A DNA stretch of 64,000 bases. Source: Bradyrhizobium sp. Lineage in GTDB: Bacteria > Pseudomonadota > Alphaproteobacteria > Rhizobiales > Xanthobacteraceae. The DNA lies in contig NZ_JACRMG010000029.1 in assembly GCF_016219575.1 (NCBI RefSeq), positions 62,001 to 126,000 of the forward strand, read 5' to 3'. Shown one piece after another: positions 43,287 to 50,802 of the stretch. Made by a program: the position numbers and the translations under genes. Positions within the stretch are counted from its first letter, which is position 1; each line of letters begins with the position of its first letter. The notes beneath the pieces were generated by a model. It was not told the origin of the DNA. It saw nothing but the letters and a program-made list of their open reading frames with translations, and did no database searches.

Positions 43287-44570
43287 TCACATCATCCCCG
43301 ACTCTTCTTCCTTCTCCTTCCCGATCAGCTCCTCGCTCACCACCACGTCCCGCCGCGGCACGAGGAAGAGCATCGTCGCCGCGCAGGCGATCGACAGTGC
43401 GAAGATAGCAGCCGTCAGCGGCAGCGTGGTGGTGGAGTGGCCGCCGAGATAGGCGCCGAACTGCGAGAGCAGCGAGCCTATGCCCTGCTGCAGGAATCCC
43501 ATCGCGCCGGAGGCGGTGCCGGCGGCTTCGGGCCGGACGCTGATGGCGCCGGCCGCCGCGTTCGACATCACGATGGCGTTGGCGACCATCACGACCATCT
43601 GCGTACCGAACAGAAATATGGGAACCTGGTTGATGCCGGCAATGCTCAGGACCAGATTGAGCAGGCTGCCGGCGAGCTGAAGCGCCAGGCCGAACCAGAT
43701 CAGCTTCTCCAGCGAATGGCGCGGCGCGAAGCGGACGTTGAGCAGGTTGCCGAGGAGGAACGCAAAGCCCGTGGCGGCGAACCATGCGCCGTATTCGGCT
43801 GACGTGCGCCCCATCTGGGTGACGACGATGTAGGGCCCGCCGCCTGCGAAGGCAAAGATGATTTGCGACGCCAGCACCTGGCAGAGCACATAGCCGACGA
43901 AGGCGCGGTTCCTGAGCAGCGAGCCGACATCGCCGCGAAAACCGCTGCCCTCGGTCCGCGCGCGCCGCGTCTCCGGCAGCGCGATCGCGATCAGCACGGC
44001 GACGGCGAGCGAGGAGGCGGTGATGAAATAGAAGATGGCGCGCCAGCCGAAGGTGATCTCCAGCAGGCCTCCCGCCAGCGCGCTCAGCATCTGCGCCACC
44101 ATCATCACGGCGATGACGAGGCTGATCCTCGCGCCGACGCGCTCGCGGCTGTAGAGGTCGCGGATGATGGCGCGGCTCACCACCATGCCGGTGGCCCCGC
44201 CGAGCGCCTGCAGGAACCGCGCGCCGATCAGTTGCGGCAGTGTCTGCGCCAGCGAGCAGCCCACGCTCGCCGCCACCATCAGCGCCAGGCCCGCCAGCAG
44301 CACCGGGCGGCGTCCGAACTTGTCCGACAGCGGCCCCATGATCAGCTGCGAGCAGGCGATGCCGACCATGTAGAGCGACACCGTCATCTGCGCGACCTGG
44401 ATGTCGCTCTGGAAGGTGGAGGCGAGCACCGGCAGCGCCGGCACCAGGATATAGAGCGAGATCGGCGCGACGCCGGTCATCGCGACGAGCATCAGCAGCA
44501 TGACGCGCGATGTCGCGAGGTCGTGCCCGTCCGTAGCTGCGCCGGGCGGTTTGCCCATCACGCCATGCAT
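43287..44570 (-). CDS. Bcr/CflA-type MFS drug efflux transporter
   Basis: A 427-residue MFS protein with twelve predicted membrane helices. The loop 2-3 motif A is GPLSDKFGRRPVLLAGLAL (about residues 79-97), the helix 1 segment APISLYILVPALPVL and helix 5 motif ALAGGLLEITFGWRAIFYF are typical of the Bcr/CflA subfamily, H+ antiporters for bicyclomycin, chloramphenicol and other drugs. Alone on the minus strand; a family B palindrome lies past its 3' end. Confidence 0.9.
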   Translation of the reverse strand: MHGVMGKPPGAATDGHDLATSRVMLLMLVAMTGVAPISLYILVPALPVLASTFQSDIQVAQMTVSLYMVGIACSQLIMGPLSDKFGRRPVLLAGLALMVAASVGCSLAQTLPQLIGARFLQALGGATGMVVSRAIIRDLYSRERVGARISLVIAVMMVAQMLSALAGGLLEITFGWRAIFYFITASSLAVAVLIAIALPETRRARTEGSGFRGDVGSLLRNRAFVGYVLCQVLASQIIFAFAGGGPYIVVTQMGRTSAEYGAWFAATGFAFLLGNLLNVRFAPRHSLEKLIWFGLALQLAGSLLNLVLSIAGINQVPIFLFGTQMVVMVANAIVMSNAAAGAISVRPEAAGTASGAMGFLQQGIGSLLSQFGAYLGGHSTTTLPLTAAIFALSIACAATMLFLVPRRDVVVSEELIGKEKEEESGMM

Positions 44571-44802
44571 GCAATGCGTCCGAATTGATCGACCCGGACT
44601 CTAGCGGCACGGCGGCGCGCGAATACGCCAGTTTCGGCATGCGGCCATGAGGAATTCGGGGAACAGGTGAGGGCGCGTTGCTCTCTCGTCGTTATTCCGC
44701 GGCGCCCCTTGGCGCGAGTCCGGAATTCGACTTGACAACATGCGCATCCGCAACTGCGCCGTAAGCTCGTTCTATGTTGATTTCCCGGCGCTCACTGGAA
44801 GG
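44571..44802. other. Gap upstream of the Gly/Tyr-rich gene with a decayed repeat
   Basis: No gene seen. GTCGTTATTCCGCGGCGCC and GCGAGTCCGGAATTCGAC (about 44688-44732) look like a decayed family A palindrome. TTGACA near 44733 could be a -35 element but no partner was placed. Confidence 0.4.
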
Positions 44803-44816
44803 TTGACATAGATCAA
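44803..44816 (+). promoter_or_regulatory. FNR/FixK-type anaerobox
   Basis: TTGACATAGATCAA fits TTG(A/C)-N6-(T/G)CAA, the FixK2 pattern of Bradyrhizobium, and 9 of 10 fixed bases of the FNR site TTGAT-N4-ATCAA. It is centred 67 bases before the ATG at 44877; a class II arrangement would put the start near 44850. Confidence 0.6.
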
Positions 44817-44876
44817 GCCGGCCGTAGCAGCCCGGCCCAGGAATGGTCACCCCTGCTGCTAGCACGGAGTTGGATC

Positions 44877-45299
44877 ATGAGGCTGTTCAGTTTACTGCCT
44901 ACCACCATTCTCGCTGCAACCGCCGCCCTGCTCGGTGCGAGCGCACAGGCGGGGCCGTTGCCGACCAATGTGGCGGCGATGAAATCGATGGTCGAAAAAG
45001 ATACGATTGAGGTGCGCTATCGCGGCGTCGGCCGCGGCGTCGCATACCGCGGCGGCAGGCTGGCCTATCGCGGCGGGTTGGGCTACCGCCGTCTTGGCTA
45101 CGGCGGCCTCGCAGCTGGCGCCATCGTCGCCGGCACGGTCGCCCGCCGTGCCTATTACGGCGACGGCTACTATGGCGGCGGCTATCCCTCCTACGGCTAC
45201 GTCGAACCGGGCTACGGCTATGACGGCGGCTATGGCTACGCGCCGGCGCCGTACGGCTATGGCGGTGGTTACGTTGTCAGGCGCTATTACGGCTGGTAA
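44877..45299 (+). CDS. Secreted Gly/Tyr-rich small protein
   Basis: A 140-residue protein with a signal peptide (residues 1-25, ending ASAQA) and a mature part that becomes a Gly/Tyr/Arg low-complexity tail with repeats such as GGYGYA, YGGGY and a C-terminal RRYYGW. A short hydrophobic GLAAGAIVAGTVA segment lies near residue 78. Similar short Gly/Tyr-rich exported proteins are common in Bradyrhizobium and lack known function. An FNR/FixK-like box upstream suggests induction at low oxygen. Monocistronic. Confidence 0.75.
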   Translation: MRLFSLLPTTILAATAALLGASAQAGPLPTNVAAMKSMVEKDTIEVRYRGVGRGVAYRGGRLAYRGGLGYRRLGYGGLAAGAIVAGTVARRAYYGDGYYGGGYPSYGYVEPGYGYDGGYGYAPAPYGYGGGYVVRRYYGW

Positions 45300-45383
45300 G
45301 GCGCGCGATTCAGTTCCCTCTGTTGGGCGGCGCGCTTTCTGCGCAGCTTTGGCGTAGCCGGGTCGCAGGGACGACAGCGAGCG

Positions 45384-47213
45384 TTACTTCAACTCCGCCG
45401 TGGCCTCGTCCAGCCACAGCTTGGTTGCGTTGTCGTCGAGCTGCGGCCGCACGATCTTCGCCACCCTGGCGTGATAATCGTTGAGCCATTTCAGCTCCGC
45501 GGCATCCAGCATCTTCACGTCGATCAGGCGGCGGTCGATTGGTGCGAAGGTCAGCGTCTCGAAGGCGTTCACCGGTTTCTCCGACCCCCTGATGTCGGCG
45601 CCGATCACCAGTTCGAGGTTCTCGATGCGGATGCCGTAGGCGTCGGCCTTGTAGTAGCCCGGCTCGTTGGAGAGGATCATGCCGCGCTTCAGCGGCGTGG
45701 TGCCTAGTTTCGAGATGCGCGCCGGCCCCTCATGCACCGAGAGATAGCTGCCGACGCCGTGTCCGGTGCCGTGCTCGAAATCGAGTCCGGCCTGCCACAG
45801 GAATTGCCGGGCAAGGGAATCGAGCTGCGCGCCGGTGGTGCCGTCGGGGAAGATCGCGCGGGCGATCGCCATGTGGCCGCGCAGCACGCGGGTGAAGCGG
45901 TCGCGCATCTCCACGGTCGGCTCGCCGATCGCGATGGTGCGGGTGACGTCGGTGGTGCCGTCCTGGTACTGCGCGCCGGAATCGATCAGCAGCAAATCAC
46001 CGGGCGCAATGCGCCGGTTGCTCTTGCGGGTGACGCGGTAATGCACGATGGCGCCGTTCGGGCCGGTGCCGGAGATGGTGGGGAAGGAGACGTCCTTCAG
46101 CGCGCCGGTCCGGCGCCGGAATGTCTCCAGCGCCTCGACGGCGTCGATCTCGGTCAGCGCGCCCGACGGCGCCTCGCGGTCGACCCAGGCCAGAAACCGC
46201 GTCAGCGCCACTGCGTCGCGGTGATGCGCCGTGCGCGTGCCCTCGATCTCCGTGATGTTCTTCACGGCCTTGAGCAGGCTGACGGGATCGCTGCCGGCGA
46301 CAGCCTTGCCGCCGGCGCCCTTGATCAGGCGGCTCAGCGCGTCGGCTGCGGTCGCGCTGTCCAGCGCAATCGAGGCGCCGCGCCTGGCGAGCTCGGTCAG
46401 CTTCGGCGCGAGCTTGTCCGGCTCCTCGACATCGGCGGAGCGTTCGAGATGGTCGCGCGAGGAGTTGGACAGCTTGCGGTGGTCGATGAAGACCGTCGGC
46501 CGGCCCTCTTTCGGCACCAGCGCCCAGGACAGCGGCAGCGGCGTGTGCGACACGTCGGCGCCGCGGATGTTGAAGGTCCAGGCCACGCCGTGGGAATCCG
46601 ACAACACCAGCGCATCGACGCCGAGCTTGTTGATCTCCAGGCGAATGCGCTTCAGCTTCTCGGCCTCGATCTCCCCGGAAAATTGCGGCCCCTGGATCGT
46701 CACCGGGCCGAGCGGCGGCCCCGGGCGATCGTGCCAGATTGCATCGACCGGGTTGCTCTCGACCGCGATCAGCTCCGCGCCGGCCTTGGCGCAGGCCGCT
46801 GCCAGCCGCTCGGCTGCCGCAGAAGTGTGCAGCCAGGGGTCAAATCCGAGGCGGTCGCCCCTGGCGAGGTGTTTGGTCAGCCAGTGTTCCGGTGGCGGAT
46901 CGGCCAGCGGCTCGACATGCCAGGCCTTGCGGTCGACCTGCTTGCCGGCCTGCAGGGTGTAGCGGCCGTCCACGAATACCGCCGCCTCCCGGGTCAGCAC
47001 GGCGGCCATGCCGGCCGAGCCGGTAAAGCCGGTCAGCCAGGCCAGCCGTTCTTCTGAGGGCGCGACATACTCGTTTTGCTGCTGATCGGCGCGGGGAATC
47101 ACGAATCCCGTGAGTTTCCGCCGCGCCAGTTCCTCGCGGAAGGCGGAAAGCCGCGCGGTCAGCGCCACGCCGCCCTCGGGTTCCTCGAATGTCTGGAAAT
47201 GGGCTTCGAACAT
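45384..47213 (-). CDS. Aminopeptidase P family protein (Xaa-Pro aminopeptidase)
   Basis: A 609-residue M24B peptidase with two creatinase-like N-terminal domains and the pita-bread catalytic domain. Metal ligands are in LLIDSGAQYQDGTTDVTRT (two Asp), GHGVGSYLSVHEGP (His) and ILSNEPGYYKADAYGIRIENL (two Glu). It removes the first residue before proline from peptides in the cytosol. The ATG at 47213 is preferred over a GTG at 47222. The long three-domain form resembles eukaryotic XPNPEP1, usual in alphaproteobacteria. Confidence 0.95.
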   Translation of the reverse strand: MFEAHFQTFEEPEGGVALTARLSAFREELARRKLTGFVIPRADQQQNEYVAPSEERLAWLTGFTGSAGMAAVLTREAAVFVDGRYTLQAGKQVDRKAWHVEPLADPPPEHWLTKHLARGDRLGFDPWLHTSAAAERLAAACAKAGAELIAVESNPVDAIWHDRPGPPLGPVTIQGPQFSGEIEAEKLKRIRLEINKLGVDALVLSDSHGVAWTFNIRGADVSHTPLPLSWALVPKEGRPTVFIDHRKLSNSSRDHLERSADVEEPDKLAPKLTELARRGASIALDSATAADALSRLIKGAGGKAVAGSDPVSLLKAVKNITEIEGTRTAHHRDAVALTRFLAWVDREAPSGALTEIDAVEALETFRRRTGALKDVSFPTISGTGPNGAIVHYRVTRKSNRRIAPGDLLLIDSGAQYQDGTTDVTRTIAIGEPTVEMRDRFTRVLRGHMAIARAIFPDGTTGAQLDSLARQFLWQAGLDFEHGTGHGVGSYLSVHEGPARISKLGTTPLKRGMILSNEPGYYKADAYGIRIENLELVIGADIRGSEKPVNAFETLTFAPIDRRLIDVKMLDAAELKWLNDYHARVAKIVRPQLDDNATKLWLDEATAELK

Positions 47214-47401
47214 TGCGCTCACACTTTAGGTTTATGGGGAGGGCTCGGCAATGCGGCCGGATTCTCCTGACTTTGGCACAAGTTATGCTTGAAATCTGAT
47301 GCTTGCATCAGACGAGCCCGAACGATCTGCGGGGCGGATGGTCCGGATGATAACCGGGAGACTTCGAGGAGTGTCTCAACTCAACGACGAGGTGATACAC
47401 C

Positions 47402-47578
47402 ATGCCTGCCTTTACCTTTGAGAAGATTTCGCCGCCGGCAAGCCGCGGTCCAATAGCGCCCATCGTGGTCAAGAAGCGCGGCGTCATCGTCCAGATCCTG
47501 GACCGCTTCGTCGAAGCCCGCGTCAAGCGCGGCGAGAAAGGCGTCATCTTCCGCAGCAAGCGCAAGAAGAAGGTCTAG
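47402..47578 (+). CDS. Small basic protein, 58 residues, unknown function
   Basis: MPAFTFEKISPPASRGPIAP begins a 58-residue protein ending in a strongly basic RSKRKKKV. About a third of the second half is Lys/Arg. The codon pattern is GC-rich at third positions like its neighbours, and a GAGGTGAT ribosome site precedes the ATG. The basic tail suggests nucleic acid or ribosome binding, an inference only. Its TAG stop shares the palindrome CTAG with the stop codon of the convergent prmA gene, a four-base overlap. Confidence 0.7.
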   Translation: MPAFTFEKISPPASRGPIAPIVVKKRGVIVQILDRFVEARVKRGEKGVIFRSKRKKKV

Positions 47579-48465
47579 CTTACCTTTCGCAGCAACAGAC
47601 TGCTCCAGCCTTCGATCCGCAAATGCCTTAGCGGCACCAGGCCGCGGGCGCGATAGGCCATGATCACGGCCGGAGCCTGGTGCGTCAGCAGGCCCGACAG
47701 GATCGCCAGCGCGCCCGGCGCCAGTTGCCGCGCCATCGGCGTCGCCAATTGCCTCAAGGGATTGGCGAGGATATTCGCCAGCACCAGGTCGAACGGGCCG
47801 CGCTGCGAAAATTCCGGCGCTGAGAAACCGGTGGCGCGGATCGCCTGTACGAGATGGCCGGCCTCGTTCAGCCGCGCATTCTCCCGCGCCACTCTCACCG
47901 ACGGCGGATCGATGTCACTGGCAAGCACGCCGGTCTTCAGCGCCTTTGCCGCCGCAATGCCCAGCACGCCCGTGCCGGTGCCGAGATCGAGCACGCGCCG
48001 CGGCTGATACGCTTTCAGCACATGGTCGAGCAGCAGCAGGCAGCCACGCGTGGTGCCGTGATGCCCGGTGCCGAACGCCAGCGCCGCCTCGATCTCGATC
48101 GCTAGCTTGTTCGGCGGTACGCGCTCCCTGTCATGCGCGCCATGGACGACGAAGCGGCCGGCCGGCACCGGCACCAGATCCTCGAGGCTCGCCTTGACCC
48201 AGTCCCTGGCTTCCACGGTGTCGAAGGCGAGGGTACCTGCGATCTCCGCGCTCGCTGCATTGGTGACGAGTTCGCGCAGCAGGTTCTGGTCCGGCGCCTC
48301 GGCAAAATGCACGGTGACGTCCCAGCGCCCGTCCGGCCGCTCGAACGCCGCCACCGCCGCCTCGCCATCGAAGAAGACCTCGGTCAGCACGTCGACGACG
48401 CGCTTGGCGGCCTGCTCGTCGCCAATGGCAAAGCTGGCGCGGTGGGTGGAGGGGGTGACGTTCAT
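47575..48465 (-). CDS. prmA: Ribosomal protein L11 methyltransferase
   Basis: A 296-residue SAM methyltransferase that trimethylates ribosomal protein L11. An N-terminal substrate domain (about 1-95) is followed by AFGTGHHGTTRGCLLLLD, the SAM loop RVLDLGTGTGVLGIAAAKAL, and the PrmA motif FDLVLANILANPLRQL. Length fits the family. It converges with a small basic protein gene and shares CTAG stop codons with it. Confidence 0.94.
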   Translation of the reverse strand: MNVTPSTHRASFAIGDEQAAKRVVDVLTEVFFDGEAAVAAFERPDGRWDVTVHFAEAPDQNLLRELVTNAASAEIAGTLAFDTVEARDWVKASLEDLVPVPAGRFVVHGAHDRERVPPNKLAIEIEAALAFGTGHHGTTRGCLLLLDHVLKAYQPRRVLDLGTGTGVLGIAAAKALKTGVLASDIDPPSVRVARENARLNEAGHLVQAIRATGFSAPEFSQRGPFDLVLANILANPLRQLATPMARQLAPGALAILSGLLTHQAPAVIMAYRARGLVPLRHLRIEGWSSLLLRKVS

Positions 48466-48829
48466 CGGGGAAGCGGTCCACAGCTAACGAAGAAGAAATA
48501 CAGCCCTTGTTTACAGGCTTCTCACCATCGCGTGCGCGGGATTTTCACAGCTTCTTCACCCTGCAAGCTGCGTAGTTGGAAGCTGCCGAGCCGATCGGAA
48601 AAGCCGAGCAAAGTGAGGGCGTCGTGCGCGATTTCCACCGATCCCTGCACAGCTTATCCCGAACTTATCCACAGGCGGCTCCCCGATTTCCACGGGCCGG
48701 CGCTGGTTAACGTCCGCGTTAATTCATCGCCGATTCACCCCGACTCAGGATCGGCCGCGCGATGGAACTGCGCATTAAGCGCCGTGCGCGAGGATGGCCG
48801 TATCAAGAAACCAAAAGGGGGGAAGTCAA
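48466..48829. promoter_or_regulatory. Region with a DnaA-box and a TTAACG palindrome
   Basis: A 364-base gap without a gene. TTATCCACA (48665-48673) is a perfect DnaA box; TTATCCCGA (48654-48662) is a weaker one, 11 bases upstream. TTAACG-TCCG-CGTTAA (48707-48722) is a perfect 6-bp-arm palindrome. These could be regulatory sites for the small peptide gene downstream. Confidence 0.4.
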
Positions 48830-48982
48830 ATGAAGAAGATCACTGTTGCGCTCGCTGTCATGCTCGCACTGGGCGCCTATGTGAGCTATCCGTCGGCCGA
48901 AGAGCGCGCTGCGACGATCTCGCCGTCGTCTCTGATGTCGGACACGCGTTCGCTTCCGGTCGAAGCGTACGACGCCGTCTAA
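48830..48982 (+). CDS. Small exported peptide, 50 residues
   Basis: MKKITVALAVMLALGAYVSY is a typical Sec signal peptide, followed by about 30 polar residues ending VEAYDAV. A strong AAGGGGGG ribosome site precedes the ATG, and codon use matches neighbours. No family is recognised. The upstream region carries a DnaA box and a TTAACG palindrome. Confidence 0.6.
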   Translation: MKKITVALAVMLALGAYVSYPSAEERAATISPSSLMSDTRSLPVEAYDAV

Positions 48983-49041
48983 GCCGGACGCACAAACAAT
49001 GGCGGCCCGCCTGGCCCAGTAAGGGCCGAGCGGGCCGTCGT

Positions 49042-50646
49042 CTATTTTGCGAACAGCGCGCGGTGATCACCGATGATCGCGCGCGCCGCGTTGTGGCCGG
49101 GCGCGCCGGTGACGCCGCCGCCGGGATGGGCGCCGGAGCCGCAGTGATAGAGCCCCTTCAGCGGGCCGCGGTAATCGGCATGACCCAGCATCGGGCGCGC
49201 GGAAAACAGCTGGTTCAGCGTCAGCGCGCCGTGGAAGATGTCGCCGCCGAGCAGGCCGAACTGCCGCTCGAGGTCGAGCGGGGACAGCACCTGCCTGCCG
49301 ATCACGCTTGCCGCAAAGCCCGGCGCATAGCGGTCTACCGTCGCGATCATGAGGTCGGCGACTTCCTCGCGATGATCGTCCCAGGATTTTCGATCCGGCA
49401 ATTCCGGCGCGACATGCTGGCAGAACAGGCTGGCGACGTGCTGGCCCGCAGGCGCCAGGGTATCGTCGAGTGTTGAGGGGATCAGCACTTCGACCACGGG
49501 CTCGCGACTCCAGCCGTGCGCGCGGGCGTCCAGCCAGGCGCGGTCCATGTAGCCGAGCGACGGCGCCAGGATGATGCCGGCGGTGAGGTGGTCGCCATCG
49601 CCGGGCAGAGCCGTGAACGAGGGCAGGGCCCTGAGCGCGACATTCATGCGGAAGGTGCCGGAGCCGTTGCGCCAGCGCGAGATGCGGTCGAGGAAGGCGG
49701 TGGGCAGCGCATCCGCGGGCACCAGCCGCGTGTAGAGCAGTTTCGGATTGACGTTGGAGACGACATATCTGGCGCGGATGGTCTCGCCATTGTCGAGGAT
49801 GATTCCCGCGGCGCGGTCGTTCTCGACGATCACCTCGCGCACCCCGGCATCGGTTTCGATCTCGGCGCCGTGCTTCTGCGCCGCGCGCGCCATTGCGAGG
49901 CCAATCGCGCCCATGCCGCCGATGGCATGGCCCCAGACGCCCTTCTTGCCATTCACCTCGCCGAAGGCGTGGTGCAGCATCACGTAGGCGGAACCGGCGG
50001 CATAGGGGCTCGCATAATTGCCGACGATGGCGTCGAAGCCGAACAGCGCCTTGACGAGGTCGCTCTCGAACCGCTCGTCCAGCATCTCGCCGGCGGAGCG
50101 GGTGAAGAGATCGAACAGGCTGCGTTGCTGTTCCAGCGACAGTTTTCGCAGGATATTGCCGGTGCCCACCGCGTTGAAGGCCTCGCGGATCGCGGCGGCG
50201 CCGAAGGCTTCGACGATATTGGGCGGGGCGCGCAGCACAAACTGCCGCAGCACGTCGGCGATGCCTTCCAGCTCGCGGCTGAATGCGTCGATACGATCGG
50301 CGTCGCGTTCGCTCAGCCTGGCGACGGACGCTCTGGTGCGGCCTTCGCCGGTGAGGAGGTAGCTGCCGTCGGGCGCGGGCAGGAAATTCTGCGCGCGGCG
50401 CTCGACGATTTTCAGCCCGTGGTCGGCCAGCCGCAAATCGGCAATGATTTTCGGATTGAGCAGGCTGACCGTGTAGGCCGCGACCGAATTGCGGAAACCG
50501 GGATGAAATTCTTCCGTGACCGCGGCGCCGCCGACCACCTTGCGGCGCTCAACCACCTTCACCTTGAGGCCGGCCATCGCCAGATAGGCCGCGCAGGTGA
50601 GGCCGTTATGCCCCGCACCGATGATGACGACGTCCGTTTCGTTCAT
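49042..50646 (-). CDS. FAD-dependent oxidoreductase, PYROXD2/phytoene desaturase-like
   Basis: A 534-residue flavoprotein. The FAD-binding Rossmann motif DVVIIGAGHNGLTCAAYLAMAGLKVKVVERR is at residues 5-35, and the C-terminal FAD motif GLYHCGSGAHPGGGVTGAPGHNAARAI closes the domain. The GAGHNGL variant is that of human PYROXD2-like proteins, related to CrtI carotenoid desaturases. No carotenoid genes are nearby, so a carotenoid role is unlikely. The substrate is unknown. Divergent from the next gene. Confidence 0.88.
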   Translation of the reverse strand: MNETDVVIIGAGHNGLTCAAYLAMAGLKVKVVERRKVVGGAAVTEEFHPGFRNSVAAYTVSLLNPKIIADLRLADHGLKIVERRAQNFLPAPDGSYLLTGEGRTRASVARLSERDADRIDAFSRELEGIADVLRQFVLRAPPNIVEAFGAAAIREAFNAVGTGNILRKLSLEQQRSLFDLFTRSAGEMLDERFESDLVKALFGFDAIVGNYASPYAAGSAYVMLHHAFGEVNGKKGVWGHAIGGMGAIGLAMARAAQKHGAEIETDAGVREVIVENDRAAGIILDNGETIRARYVVSNVNPKLLYTRLVPADALPTAFLDRISRWRNGSGTFRMNVALRALPSFTALPGDGDHLTAGIILAPSLGYMDRAWLDARAHGWSREPVVEVLIPSTLDDTLAPAGQHVASLFCQHVAPELPDRKSWDDHREEVADLMIATVDRYAPGFAASVIGRQVLSPLDLERQFGLLGGDIFHGALTLNQLFSARPMLGHADYRGPLKGLYHCGSGAHPGGGVTGAPGHNAARAIIGDHRALFAK

Positions 50647-50802
50647 GTTCGCTTCAAGTAGGATTGATTATGGGCTGCTTCGCGCCCATTCCGCGTTCCG
50701 TCAAGGTTTCTTGCCCCTGATGTTGCCATATGCTCAATTCGGCGTCTCTGGCGACCCCCTGCCGGAAGTGCCATCCCCCGCCGGGCTTTTGCCGGAGCCT
50801 TC

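Noticed and set aside
48707..48722. TTAA pair as a CtrA binding site
   Set aside because: The gap between TTAA halves is eight bases, not the seven of the CtrA consensus; kept only as a palindrome.
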